From: Tipula vernalis
Lineage: Eukaryota > Arthropoda > Insecta > Diptera > Tipulidae
Length of the DNA: 64,000 nucleotides
Direction: 5' to 3'
NCBI GenBank assembly: GCA_958295665.1
Contig: OY282558.1
Location: 327,085,106-327,149,105, forward strand
The translations under genes were made by a program, and so were the position numbers. Shown here piece after piece: positions 22,300-34,150 of this stretch (positions are counted from its first letter, which is position 1; every line of letters begins with the position of its first letter). The notes below the pieces were generated by a model that saw only the letters and a list, made by a program, of their open reading frames with translations, was not told the origin of the DNA and did not search any database.

Positions 22300-23560
22300 T
22301 GAGCATGTCGTGGTCATGGTTTTACTTTTTAATTCTTCTTCATGAATTAGAAGAACCAAACCGGCGTATACAATTCTCTTTCGTGGTTTACGACATAATT
22401 CCAACAGAAATCGCTTGTTGTTTATTTTTAATGTTAGCTTCTGAATTCAATTTGGTATGTTGCTTTTTCCGCTAAATTTTAGTTGTCTTATCCTTTTCCA
22501 ATTTTGATGGTGCAAGTAAGAAATAAACTCTTTGGAACTGGCAACAACCAGCATTATTTTTTTTGTTTCTTGGTTTCAGATCTTTCAAAACGAGGTCAGA
22601 CCAAAACTCTGATATAACTCTCCATCGTTCGTTTGAACATCTCTTGCCTCTTGGTCTTCTATGACTACGTTTGCTTGCATTTGCGGGCTTTTACCTATTT
22701 GGCTATTTGTTATCATTACCGAACCATCTTGTTGCACATCCTAATCAAGAACACCATTGCTTCCCATACAAAACTTTCATCCAAATTGACAATATTGGTC
22801 GATGTTAGAGGCTTATTTAAGATCATCCTCCCATACTTCAGTTGAAATGTGGAACCCTTGCCAATATATTCTGTGGTAGTTTTTCTTCCAGAGTTTTAAA
22901 CAATGATAAAGTTAATACTGCAGGAATTTCATGTACATGTAACTACGCCTGTACCTCTTCCAACGGTATGAACATTAACTTGACCCATCAGCTTGCTATA
23001 ATCGATTCCATCACGATTGAAATTTATTCCATTTGTTAAGCAACTTTCTAGCAAAGGAGTAAAGTTTTATTTGCCGAGTTTTTTACCTTCATTTTTCCAC
23101 CAATACTTGTGTACTACTTGGTGATTGTGATTTCGAAATAATGCGACTAAAACCATCTGATTTTCGCAACATAATTTGCTTAATGGAAGCGTCACATGTG
23201 GTGAGTGGCCATCATCGAACAAAATCAATATAAGACATTTTATTTGTTTCTTCTTAAGCCTAGAATGTAAAACATTGGCTATGTATTTATAAAATGTTTG
23301 AGCCGTAATCCACTTGTCGGATGTTCCAATTCACAATTCTTTGATCATCTTTTTCACGATTTGCTGAGAATTTTTTTTTATGCAAATCAAATCATAGATG
23401 GTGGCAGTTCCCCAGATCGTTGCACTTATACCAGGACAGTGACGCACTCCTTTTCGTCATTGGTGTTTCTCGAAAATACTTGAGTTGTGAAAAAATACGG
23501 TTTCATCACAATTTAAAGTTCTTGTCGGATCGCGAGTCATACTCTTCTAAATAAGCTGCT
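22300..23560 (-). pseudogene. Pogo/Tigger-like (CENP-B/Jerky-type) DDE transposase relic
   Basis: Minus-strand reading from about 23525 gives RTLNCDETVFFHNSS, the first catalytic block of pogo-type DDE domains (NxDET), then TIWGTATIYDLI, then TSDKWITAQTFYKYIANVL and ILFDDGHSPHVTLPLSKLC with the second catalytic Asp (DGHxSH), then ENQMVLVALFRNHNH in place of ILLxxLPPNxTHxxQPLD. Stops and frameshifts are frequent, and the region below about 22850, where the C-terminus would be, is only weakly recognisable. No terminal repeats located. Confidence 0.65.
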
Positions 23561-24900
23561 AATTGTCCAAATCAATTGCGAATATTGTTTGTTAAATTTG
23601 AACGCGGAACGGTCAAATGAATGAGTTCAGAACCCTATAAGGTGTACTATTAAATCACTTACTTGACAGTATTTTAATTTAATTGCTCGAAAATAACTTT
23701 TACAGTATTAGGTTTTCTTAACAAATTTGCTAAATAAATTTGATGGTGCTCTCTGTAACGACTGTAGAAAGTGTGGGTAGATTTGCGGATTAATAAGTAA
23801 TACTTGTGGATTGCCATAAGCATAATTGTAATTAAAATTCACCCAAAATCGATTTGAAAACAGTTGTTGCCCAAATTTCTAACAGTTCACTAGTATTTGT
23901 CAAGAAATGTTATACCGGTGATGGGTTCTTTTACCTAGTAGAACATTTTTCCAAGACATTTCAAATTACCGACAAATTACAGCTATAAAGGGTTAAAACC
24001 TGTTGTCATGTAAGGGTGCGGAAGCTGGATATTACCGAATTAGTACGAAAGTTGGCTGTTGAAATTCGAAAGGGGAATAGCGTGATATTGCTCGAAACGC
24101 GACACTGATGCCACATACAGAGTTATGAACAAGGAAATACCGAAAACTGAAAAAGAACAACATTCCAGAAGTTAATTGGGCCCATCAAAACCCGCTTGTG
24201 GGAAAATCGGCCCTTGCCGTAACATTTAACTGTGCAAATTTAACTATACATAAGCCATTCGTTGCAAGTCTAATTGACTGTGTAGGAGCAAAACTGCTTG
24301 CTTTCGCCTGCGGAACTCATCGACACATCGTTGCGTGTAAGGGAAGTTTATGTAGTTTTTTTTTAATTTTCGGTTTACTTTAACATATTTTGAGCTGTCA
24401 GCTATATGTTATTAAATAATGGGGAATTCTTAAACATTTCATTGACATGCAAATAATCTTTTGTTACCACCTTATAAATTGATTTATAAATTTCTGGTAT
24501 TATCACCCTCAGAGTACAAGATCAGACTTCATCTTCAGAGGTTTGTTTCAATAATGATATATTGACAAAATTGAGCTAAAATTGCAACAATAGTTTGTAT
24601 TGTGTCTAGGCGCTGACTTGCACAAGTCTAGCCTTGAACGATAGTCTGCACAGTTTTAATTGCATAAGTAAACGTTTGTCTAGGGCCAGCCTTATAATTT
24701 AGAATGATTTACGATTCGATTTAAATAAAGACAACTACACTGAATTAAACTGAACTGAACATTAGTGAATACTAATTTTTAGTAATCTTAAACTTTTTAT
24801 AAACTTATAGCTATAGAACTTTTACAAAATATTCTGGAAAAGGGAGATTTGCATTTTCTATAAATAATATTAAAAACTATTAACTTTGCAAGTTTTAGTT
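23560..24900. other. Intergenic DNA without recognised features
   Basis: A moderately GC-rich patch at 24000-24340 looks like old coding sequence but no domain is recognisable. No repeats seen apart from short AT-rich runs. Confidence 0.4.
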
Positions 24901-24908
24901 TTAATATT

Positions 24909-26051
24909 GGGTGTACAAATAAATTTCCGACGTTTTTTACTGAAATAAAAGATATTAGTTTGTGTAGAAAATGAAAGAATGTTTTATTCAAAATATGCTC
25001 CTTCGGAAGCTATAACCTTCGCCCATCGTTCAGGCAATAAACGGATACCCCGAAGGAAGAAGTCTGGTGGTTTCGAGGCGATCCAGTCATCGACCCATTT
25101 TTTGACGTTTTCATATGAAGTGAAGTGCTGCTGTGCCAGGGCTGAGTGCATCGACCGGAATAAGTGGTAATCAGAGGGAGCAATGTCTGGTGAATACGGC
25201 GGGTGGGGTAGAATTTCCCAGTTCTGCCTGTCCAAGTAATTTTTGACAGGTATAGCAACATGTGGCCTAGCGTTGTCATGTTGCAAAATAATCTTATTGT
25301 GCCTTTTGCCCCATTCCGGTCGTTTTGCAGCTAGAGCTTGCTTTAAAGCCATCAGTTGCCGTCGATAAACTTGTCCCGTAATGGTTTCACGCTCTTTCAG
25401 CAGCTCATAATAGACGACACTCTTCATATCCCACCAAATACAAAGCATCACCTTCGAACCATTGATATTTGCTTTTGGCGTCGACGGCCCTGGTTTACCT
25501 GGCTTGACCCACGCTGTTTTGCGCTTTGGATTGTCATAATGGATCCATTTTTCATCCCCAGTGATGATCCGATGCAAAAACCCCTTCCTTTGTTGTCGTT
25601 GAAGCAACAATTCGCACATGGTTTTCCGACGTTCCGTGTCGCTTTCTTTCAATTTGTGTGGCACCCAATTTCCCAGCTTCTGAACCAATCCCATTGCATG
25701 TATACGTTGCGAAACACATTGTTCGGAAATATTCAACTCTTCTGCCAATTGTTTTTCAATCTGACAAGGGTCCACATCAAGCAATTCTTCCAATTCTTTA
25801 TCTTCAAATTTTCTTGGTCTGCCTTCACGTTCTTTGTCTCTTACGTCAAAATCACCAACTTTGAATCGTTGAAACCACTCTTTGCATGTTGTTTTCGATG
25901 GGCATGTTCACCGTTAACTTCCACAAGCAAACGATTTGTTTCCGCTGCACTTTTCTTCAACAAAAAATAAAGAAGTAAACCTTCCCGCACATGTTGTTTT
26001 TTTACTAACGACATCTATCTAGAAAGGTCGGAAATTTATTTGTACACCCAA
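24909..26051 (-). mobile_element. Nearly intact mariner transposon
   Basis: A 1143-bp element flanked by TA on both sides (24907-24908, 26052-26053), as required by mariner insertion into TA. Terminal inverted repeats are 25 bp and perfect: 24909-24933 begins TTGGGTGTACAAATAAATTT and 26027-26051 is its reverse complement. The transposase gene runs on the minus strand from 26014. Perfect terminal repeats and a coding region with one frameshift point to a young copy. Confidence 0.95.
24984..26014 (-). pseudogene. Mariner transposase with one frameshift
   Basis: Starts at ATG 26014 (MSLVKKQHVREGLLLYFLL), stop at 24986-24984; about 343 residues if the single frameshift is ignored, the usual mariner length. 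The break is a one-base loss in a short run near 25900-25902, in the N-terminal DNA-binding region. Downstream the 269-residue frame has the linker WVPHKL and the full D,D34D triad: Asp in ITGDEKW (residue 80 of that frame), HDNARPH (173) and SPDIAPSDYHLF (208), 34 residues between the last two. C-terminus LPERWAKVIASEGAYFE is complete. The enzyme would cut and paste the element at TA sites; this copy should be inactive. Confidence 0.92.
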
Positions 26052-26059
26052 TAGATAAA

Positions 26060-27730
26060 AAGGGCAACATCCATTGGCTATATGACCCTTTCAAAATTTG
26101 ACATTATCTCTAAAAATGATCTGGGCGTTGTTCCTTTAAAACAAGAATAGCCTCCAGAAAAAAGAAATGGAGATAACGTCCATGCGGTCAGTTTTTTATC
26201 GTTTTGTTTCCAAAATTAAATTGTCAAAAGCAACGAACAATAAAAATGTTTAAAATTTGTCTTCTAACTAAACAGCGATGACCAAACTTATTACTACTCG
26301 GAACCATAACTCAAATTTACCGAACTTGGCGGGCCAACATTTTTTAAAATCTTAAAACGTAAAATTCATAATCCAAATTTTATAGTGAGATTTTGTGATT
26401 GAGTTGAAGCAATCCTTAATTTACCCTGGGAATGACTCATCTGAGCATATGTTTGTTGGTACATATTTATGTTTATGAGCTGTCAAAAGTTAGCAAAATT
26501 GTTGATGCAAGTATTAAAATTTTGTGTCACAAAATATAATGATTTAGACTACAGGTTTCTAGTTCTCTTAATTTTTGTTTTAAATTTGTCTGTGAAATAG
26601 TTTTAGTTGTCAAACTTTCCACGTTTGATTACACATTGTTGTGCGTTTTATTCTTAGGCGGTGGCTACATCGTACAAGAATTCGTACGAAAATTTGTTCA
26701 TAACAAAACGTTAGAACTCTTTAAAAGTGAAAAAAAATAAGTAGCGGTTACAGTGCTTATGAATATTTCTTTATATTGTCACGTGGTATAATGTTTTAAT
26801 ATAACCACCCCATGTTGGAGGGTTTTGAAGGGCAAAAAAAAGCATATTTTCTCTAATTTTAGCATATGAAGGAACATTTCAACAAAATTTCATAAAGTTT
26901 TCATCTGAAAATCTTGAAAATTCAGTCGTTGAGAGCTGGTTTTCGGAGACCCCTTAGAAATAAGTATCCTCGCGGTGATCAGAATATCTCCTGATAACTT
27001 TATCTGAAATCACAAAACCAAAAGTTTTCTGTTAGTAGGTGAGTATAGCTCATTTAACGGGTGTACTTTAGGGGTAGTTTTCACCCCTAAAGGTGTTATT
27101 CTGCCGCTAAAAAGAGCACGAGTCTCTTATTTTTTATTTCTCTAGCACCTATGCTGAGTGACACTTGGGTGTACTTGTTAGAATACTTTAGATATGATTA
27201 TTTTGAAATAATAATTGGCTTGCCCCCCTCCTCCCCCCATAAAATCTAAGACCTCATTTACATTTTTTTAACTGAAATTTGGAAACAAAAGAATGCCACT
27301 TGATTTCTTCTCATCCTTGCGCAGAAAAAGATCAATGCTAAGTGCCTTTGGGAACCCCCCAGTAGTAGTAGTATATGAATAAACACAATGAAAAAATGGT
27401 CTAATTGTAAGAATGTTGGAATTTTAATAAATCATCAATGCGGAAGTACCCACAATTGTTTATAGAAATTGCCTTAAACTTGAGCTGTATTTCGAAAATT
27501 TTCGGGTTGGTATCGGTACCCCCAAAAAAAATCCCAAAACAAAAAAAATTCCCGAAAAAACAATTTTTATTAGAACAAATTTTTGAAAGATTATTTTAAT
27601 TCATTTAATACCCTAGATGATGGGGGCTACCGCACCAAACCCCCTCGTTGACGATTTATTAAAATTTCAACATTAATAGAATTTAGAAAGTTTTTTAAAA
27701 ATTTGTGTTTTTTAATAACTATTCACATAC
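26060..27730. other. Intergenic DNA; one strong short hairpin
   Basis: No gene recognised. A perfect 10-bp stem (CTTTAGGGGT ... ACCCCTAAAG) with a 7-base loop lies at 27066-27092. Low-complexity A- and C-runs occur around 27225-27240 and 27525-27560. Confidence 0.5.
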
Positions 27731-27734
27731 TACT

Positions 27735-28050
27735 GATTGAAACCATTTTGAGCTGTTGACAAAGTGCTGGATACTCCCAACCCAATCTACTCGAATGACT
27801 ACCTAAGAGACAGTCCCCTCCCTGTAATCCCTCCGACAACCATCCCAACCTGACACTGCTGAAGTGAGATCAGCGGTTTGTATATCGCCAAATCTAACTT
27901 TGGCCAGATTTGGCGGCTTATCACACATGAGGTAATATTTCACCAAGATCCTTTCTGCTTTTGGTGATTTAGCCCACGGAACCAAGTTGAGCCAGCTCAT
28001 CGGCTTTTATATTCCCTGTATTATTGAATTCCCTGGCACCATTGGTGGTG
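27735..28050 (-). pseudogene. Non-LTR retrotransposon fragment, RNase H end and C-terminus with internal deletion
   Basis: Minus-strand reading from about 28040 gives VPGNSIIQGNIKADELAQLG (end of RNase H), then VVGGITGRGLSL, then SIQHFVNSSKWFQ. The last two blocks match VVGVITGHCL and SIQRFVNSSKWFQ in the copy at 60520-60861, and the DNA at 27740-27775 is near identical to 60527-60562. The Cys-rich knuckle between them is deleted here. Same family as the 60.5-kb copy. Confidence 0.7.
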
Positions 28051-28089
28051 CATTTGTCATTTTAACTATAATAAGTTTGGTTTTTGCAA

Positions 28090-28960
28090 AATTTATAATT
28101 CCGCAGAAATATTCCCAAGATTATTGGTCATAAAATTATCGTCAGATCCAACATCGATTATATCTTGATTTAAATTAGTCCACTCCTTTTGGAATTTTTT
28201 AAATAATAAGATGGCAGGACTGCTAGTGGATTCGTCACCCCGAGCTAATAATGTTTTCTTGTTAGTATTTGTTCTATGAGAACACAAGCTCCTTTTATTT
28301 TCCCTATTTCAATGTTATACAAATATCTGTATTTGAGACTGTCGTATCAAAGCGTAAGCCACTAACTTTGTCATCTAACAGTCATTCTCTAAGTAAAGTA
28401 TAAATATCATTTGCTTGATTGTGACCATTTCCACTTGGAATGGAAGAAACTCCAAGCATTCAGTTTTGCTGTCCGCCAGAAAAAAGAATTGGCAAACGGA
28501 CGGTTAATAATGACACACCCTGTTAAATCCGATAACATTTTTCCATCCCAATGAACTGTTAATGGCTACTTGGGATTAAATTTCAATTTAATTTTTTCAG
28601 CTAAATGTTTTCTGGACTAAATTCTGATCTTTCCTATTTCCTAAAGTTGATCTGCTGAAGAAAATTTTCTTTTCTGCATATCCTAACTCGGATGCAAGTG
28701 TTCCCATTACAAGATAGTCCCCCCTATCCGACAAATTTGCTCTATCTAATGCAGCGGATACTGTTAACGAAACCAGGTTTTTAAACTCAGCTGTTTTTTT
28801 ATAATGTTTGAAAACTGATGAATCTTTTTTCACTTCTGTTTGTTTCTGAGAATATAATTTTTGGTTTACATCGACCGAAATATTAATTAAGAAATTCGAC
28901 TCCAGATGATATGGCCAAAGGAATTCTTCAGGGCCGTCACATCTCAAATCTCAGATATAA
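28090..28960 (-). pseudogene. Relic of a transposase-like family that I cannot name
   Basis: The minus-strand frame at 28947-28597 (116 codons) contains FKNLVSLTVSAALDRANLSD and YLVMGTLASELGY with FFSRSTLGNRK. Downstream, across several frameshifts, are LTVHWDGKMLSDLTG (about 28540), a Gly-rich LLGVSSIPSG-like block, VSGLRFDTTVSN (about 28360), GACVLIEQ (about 28290) and SPAILLFKKFQKEWTNLNQD (about 28180). I recall this motif set from predicted repetitive proteins in insects and cnidarians, and the spaced acidic blocks (HWDGK, FDTT) suggest a DDE-type nuclease, but no superfamily can be assigned by eye. Clearly non-functional here. Confidence 0.5.
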
Positions 28961-29619
28961 AATTTTATTAAAATTCATCCACAAAAGTGCTGCCTACTTC
29001 TATTTGGAGCACGAGACTTAGTGTTTAACTGGCGAAACAATTTTTTGATTAATAGTACCAACCGTAATATCATTAGTGGTGGTCCGAGATGTGTGGCAAA
29101 TCCGATTCCAAATGAGTGTGAATAATTCAATTTTATGTTAGGAACTAGTTGTAGCCTTGTCTAAATAACTTAGATATAAAATTTCATTAAAATTCATTAA
29201 CAAATGTGTATGTTGCATTTGGTGCTGGGAATATAGCAAACATGACATTGGTCATGTATAAAATAAAATTTCTTTTTGGCAAATCTAATTTTTTGGTTTA
29301 TGGTTTTTACTTATGAGCATCATTAGTAGTGTCCCCAAAATTTGTTGAATTCTGGCCATGTTTTTTCTAAGAAATTCTATCCTTGCCCCAAATGGAACTT
29401 CTGCGATTATGCACCAATTGCATTGAAATTTGGTATCTGGTCCTTTTCACAGGTCTACCGATTAATTATGCGGATTTTTTTCATTTGCTGGAGGTACACA
29501 TATATTGATGTAGATGCGGATCAGCAGGTAAATACGTCATTTTATTTCATTGAGAGCAAGCTTTAAAACTTCATCTGTTAAATCTTTGTAAGGTGCTTAC
29601 ATTACAGATATTTTTGCGC

Positions 29620-30110
29620 TGAAAATGTCGAATTTCGTTTTTTTGACACGCATTTGCGGGAAGTTTTAATACATTATTTGATTTTGAAGAAAAGTGCTGC
29701 TGTGAAGGTTATTGTTCTTCAAGAAGCTTATGGTAAACATGCTCCATCTCAAGATACTTGTAAACGTTGGTTAAAAGTGGTGATTTTCAAGTGAAAGACA
29801 AGGAAGGTCCAAGCCAACCGGAAACGTTTGAAAACCAACAACTGCAAGCATTATTGGATGAAACCAGTTGAAACGCTTTGGTCGTAAAACGACCGGGTAA
29901 TTTTGCAGCAGATTTCCACTTATTTCGATGTACACGCAAGAAGTGGAAAATTGGGTCTCTGAATGATTTGCCTCAAAACAAAAAAAAGTTTTGTTGGGAC
30001 GGTATCCACAAATTACCTGAAATATGGAGGAAATGTGTAGCTAGCGATGGACATTACTTTGAATAAAGTAATAGTTTCTGTTGAAATTATTGTGTTTTTT
30101 TTAATACAAA
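29620..30110 (+). mobile_element. Internally deleted mariner copy
   Basis: A start (MSNFVF) at about 29625 leads, after a frameshift, into HLREVLIHYLILKKSAA and EAYGKHAPSQDTCKRWL, the N-terminal helix-turn-helix region of mariner transposase. After about 29880 the sequence jumps to the C-terminus (DGIHKLPEIWRKCVASDGHY, stop at 30064-30066). The catalytic D,D34D core is missing. The downstream flank CTCGTTGTTAACCGATATAC (30112-30131) may be part of the terminal repeat; the other end was not found. Sequence differs from the 24.9-kb and 36-kb copies. Confidence 0.7.
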
Positions 30111-30574
30111 ATCCTCGTTGTTAACCGATATACCTGATATATTGGTTTTAGTGCAAATAGTTAGCTTATCCACTCACAGAATAAGGATTAGCTAAGCGTG
30201 ATTAGTGATTTTTTCGAGATTAGTTGTAGTATGTCAAGTTCAAGATTAGCTAATCGTTTTTTATTTTGAGATTAGTGACTAAGCGCAATTAGTGAGCTAT
30301 AATCTCTCAATATTTTGAAGTTGATCTCTTTTTATTGAGTTTGATGGAACAACAAGTGGCGCCACTATATGCAAATGTTAAAATAAAATTGTAAATTCAA
30401 GTTGCGCTATCCTAACACAGATGAAACTATTATTGACATTTTTCAAATTACAAATAAATGAAATTGGAAATATTAATTCTTGATTAAAGTATTTAAATTA
30501 TAATTTATGTTTACGTTGTTTTTATTTTGATTTAATTTTTGAACAAAATCTAAACAATCAGCTCCACTGTTCGG

Positions 30575-31125
30575 CTCGAACGCCGAATGTGTCGAAATGC
30601 CGAATATCGAAAAGACGAATTTCGAAAGGCCGAATAGGTCGAAAGGCTGTTTGTGTCGAAATTGATTTTAATTTTTCATCTTTTTATGATTGAAAATGTT
30701 AAAAATTTATATTTTGATGAAAAGCCAAATTTATATTTTTATCAAAATTTTTGTATAAAAATGTTTAATAGTAAATCGCCTTAAATATTGAAATCTTTTT
30801 ACGTTTTTTTTCATATAATAAAAATTAATTAATTAGAATAAAAAAAGAAAAGAAATACATTTTTTTTCCCGACAAAATTTAATCACAATAATATGCTAAA
30901 TACAAAGGATTTATTAGCACGTATTTTCAATTTATTTAAATCATTTTACATTAAGAAATAAATTCAATGGTTTTAAATATTGATTTTAATCAATTAAGTA
31001 AAGGAACATTTAATGAAAATTCGGCCTTTCCACCCGTTCGGCCATTCGATCCATTCGGCCATATGCCATTCGGCCTTTCGACCCATTCGACCTTCCGACA
31101 TTCGGCCTTTCAACATCGAACGCTA
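30575..31125. mobile_element. Foldback-like element with GGCCGAAT-type subrepeat arms
   Basis: The left arm (30575-30660) has repeated words such as CGAAAGGCCGAATAGGTCGA; the right arm (31018-31125) carries the same words inverted (CATTCGGCCTTTCGACCCAT, TTCGGCCATTCGATCC). Each arm is a run of degenerate ~16-20-bp tandem units, and about 360 bp of very AT-rich DNA lies between. Inverted arms made of short tandem subrepeats are the hallmark of foldback (FB-type) elements. No coding capacity. Confidence 0.75.
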
Positions 31126-31129
31126 AATC

Positions 31130-32320
31130 TTAGTATGTCAATGCAATTAGATTAGTGGTCCTTAGATCCTTAGCATTTTGGCACGTAATCCTATAAACCG
31201 ATAATAAAATCTGTGTTCAAAAGCGAAAACCACATAAGTGCACTTAAGCGATTTTATTAGTTTTAGCTCATTTAATACAATTTTATGTCTGCATTACACT
31301 GTCCAACTTTTAAAGCCACTTATAAGTAATAAATTTTGAAAGTAACACAATCCAGTTTTTCCAGAAACCGATTTAAATCTTTATTTGCTTCTGCTGAAAA
31401 GTAGCTTGTTTTCATTTAAGTGGTTTTCGCTTTTGGACACAGAAATATATACATACGGTTTTACTGAGTTCTTAAGAATCGCTAAACCTTCAAACTTTTT
31501 TGAGAGAAGAATTAGCTGGTACAATTTTTTTTTTTTTTTTGCATATTCTTTCGAATGAAATTTAGTTTAGGTAGATTTTTTTATGTTTACTGTTGATACA
31601 ATATGAAAAACCTTCAGCTTCATATATGTTTTATTTTTATGTAATAAAGTCTATAATAACCTCGTACATTTAAAAACTTCACTCTACCAGCATATTTACC
31701 GTTATTGAAAATTTACTTAATCAGCTGTTCTCGTTTATTAAATTTTACATTCTATTAAGCCACTGTACATATTTCTCTTTATTTTAACCCTACCATATTT
31801 TAAAAAAAAGCCACATTTAGCATTACCACAAACAACAACAGTTCACTCAGTTTCAAAAAAGATATCAAGATTACGAGAGCGAAGCCCCAAATGCGCTCAG
31901 AAAAGAAAACAAAACAAACATCATAAGAAAATGCTTAAAGTTTAATCAATATCAAATAATACGATCAGTCAATATAAAATCGTTGATCATGCATCTTAAA
32001 TTTAATAATAATACTACAGCATAAAAATTTTTGATCATTAAGTGAGAACGTGTTCGATTTAATTAAATTTGGTGTGTTTTTACATTTTGTTTTTGGTTTT
32101 TAGGAAAAGTGTAGTTTGTTGATTAATACAAGAAAAAATAAATTTTGTCGAATTGAAAGTTATATACAGTGAGTGTTTTAAATTAATTATGTTTATTAAT
32201 TAAAAAAAAATCGAGTGGTTTAAAAAAAAAAATCAAAAATAGTTAAGTACCGTGATTTATAGAGCAAAAAAAAAAAAGTGTTGATATTATATTTGTGGTG
32301 TAAAAAAAGAAGTGATTTAA
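31130..32320. other. Upstream region of the split plus-strand gene
   Basis: AT-rich. Should hold the promoter and 5' UTR of the gene whose first coding exon starts at 32329. A TATAAAA at about 31973-31979 is one candidate core element, but AT-richness makes it unreliable. A 15-T run precedes GCATATTCTTTCGAA at about 31540-31555, a word shared with the inverted repeats at 43.1-43.6 kb. Confidence 0.4.
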
Positions 32321-32328
32321 ATATCAAT

Positions 32329-32435
32329 ATGAGTTTATTAAATAGTGTCTTGTTTACTGCTCTCGAAGCATCCAATATTTTATCCTTTTTAGCCGTTGTT
32401 TTGTGTGTCGGCGCAATGGCAATGTTCCTCTTCAA
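32329..32435 (+). CDS. Exon 1 of a small single-pass membrane protein gene
   Basis: ATG at 32329 in the context ATATCAATATGAG opens 35 codons plus 2 bases and ends at a consensus donor AA-GTAAGTAAAT (GT at 32436). The peptide MSLLNSVLFTALEASNIL is followed by SFLAVVLCVGAMAMFLF, a clear membrane-spanning segment that extends into exon 2 (KAAVIL). Without splicing the frame stops right after the donor. Exons at 62172-62323 and 62481-62671 fit its phase (107 + 152 + 191 = 450 nt, 149 residues and a stop). The segment could act as an uncleaved signal-anchor. I do not recognise the family. The join across a 29.7-kb intron is inferred from phase and splice sites. Confidence 0.6.
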
Positions 32436-34150
32436 GTAAGTAAATCATTTTGTATTTATTCTTTATTTAGGTCAAATTATTTAGAACTACATGACATTGT
32501 CTGTCCGTGATGACTAATATGAAGTAACGTCAAAACTTTTTCTACCACAAAAAATAATAAGAAGCGACAAAAAAACTGTTTTATCAATTCGATGGTTAAA
32601 AAAAAAAATAGTGTCATTGCTATCGCGCTTTGAATCTCTAACAATTTTTTTGGTCAATTAAATTAAGGCTAACTGAATGTGGCGAAATCATGGATGCTCT
32701 ATTATTCATAATAATGAAATACGCAGATCTTGTTAAAACAAAACTACATATTTAGAAATACGATAATGACACTTGTCTAAATACATATACTTAAGATAAT
32801 TAATTTGTAATAATAATCTGTCAATATTTTGGCGCTGACTCCACATTTTTTACTTCTGGTTGTGAAGTGATAATTAATATAGACGTAAGTATAAATAAAC
32901 GTTTAGCGTATTCTGTATTCTTTTGAGGTAGGTCTAAACGTTTTTAACTTACGATTTTATTATTTAGTTTGTGCAGCATTTAAACGAATCGTAAATAAAT
33001 TGTTGGTTTATTTAATTAAAATTCTTCAGCTATATGGCAGCAAAACAATGTAAGCATTTTAATATGTACTGTAGCACGGTCTTTATTGGTTTTTAGTTTT
33101 TATATAAGGTTTATTTTTGTTTTACATATTATGTATACTAAATATGAAATGAAGGTCGCGAACACGAATGTTATTCGGTTGTTTAATATTACCGGTTACC
33201 GGTTATAATTTAAACTCGTTAAATTTGATATATGTGCATACATATATATAGATCATTCCTTAGAATTGCTTAAATTAGACAGTGTATCTGTATAATCCAC
33301 CTTAACCCAACAATCCAACTTTAATGTTAACAGTCAATTTTAAATTAATTGTTGATCATGTGTTACGACAAATTTCTTTTTGTTTCTTTTTAATTTATTG
33401 ACTAAATAAACTAATCCCAATGTCAAAAGTAGTGTTGATTATGTGGCCTTGCAATTTTGAAATAAAGATAATGAAGTGATTATGTGCCACTGAAATACTT
33501 ATGTGATATTTTTTCTACTTTAAACCAGGCTGTCAATTGTTTTATTTATTAGGTTTTTTCTTGCTAAATTTCATAATTTTGAATTTTTTTCATAAAATTC
33601 TAGCCTTGTGAAAATTATAAATCGTGATGTTATTAAAAAAAAAAAATGGTTGTAAATAAATTGTGGACACGGTCTTAGTTTTGTATAGATGGTTTGAATT
33701 TTTTCGGATTAATTTTTGGTTTTGCGCAATTAATATGATATTTAAAATTTTCTTTTATTGTGAGGGTTAAGCAGCAAAGCTGAAAGTGTAATAATTAGGC
33801 AATTTCGCCCTATAAATCACTTGCTATAGATTACGATATGCGCTTATCTGTCATATTGGAATTTCACCTTTTAAGACATTTTCTGTTCTGGTAAATCAAA
33901 TCATAAGATGTCATAATCAACTTATGTATAATTTCTTGTGTTATTGTCTTTAAAGCTACAATAATGATTTTATGCTAAAAGTTTGGAATAAGGGTAGCTT
34001 AAATGTTGTTGCGGATTCAATCTTAACAAATTGCGTATTAATTGAGGATGCGCCCATTTTCAAATCACGCAATCAATTAAGCATGTATCGAGTATCGCTT
34101 ACATTAGCGGCCGGCTATTTGGTTCTTATTACATACAACTTTAAATAAAA
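32436..34150. other. Start of the giant intron, no features
   Basis: Follows the donor at 32436. AT-rich, with short A-runs (32598-32608, 33635-33645). No coding similarity or clear repeat structure seen. Confidence 0.45.

Noticed and set aside
24000..24200. Possible helix-turn-helix of a Tc1-like transposase
   Set aside because: A few words looked suggestive, but no continuous frame or second motif supports it.
25356..25970. 204-codon plus-strand open frame
   Set aside because: Antisense shadow of the mariner transposase; no domain of its own, rich in Phe/Leu/His as reverse complements of coding sequence often are.
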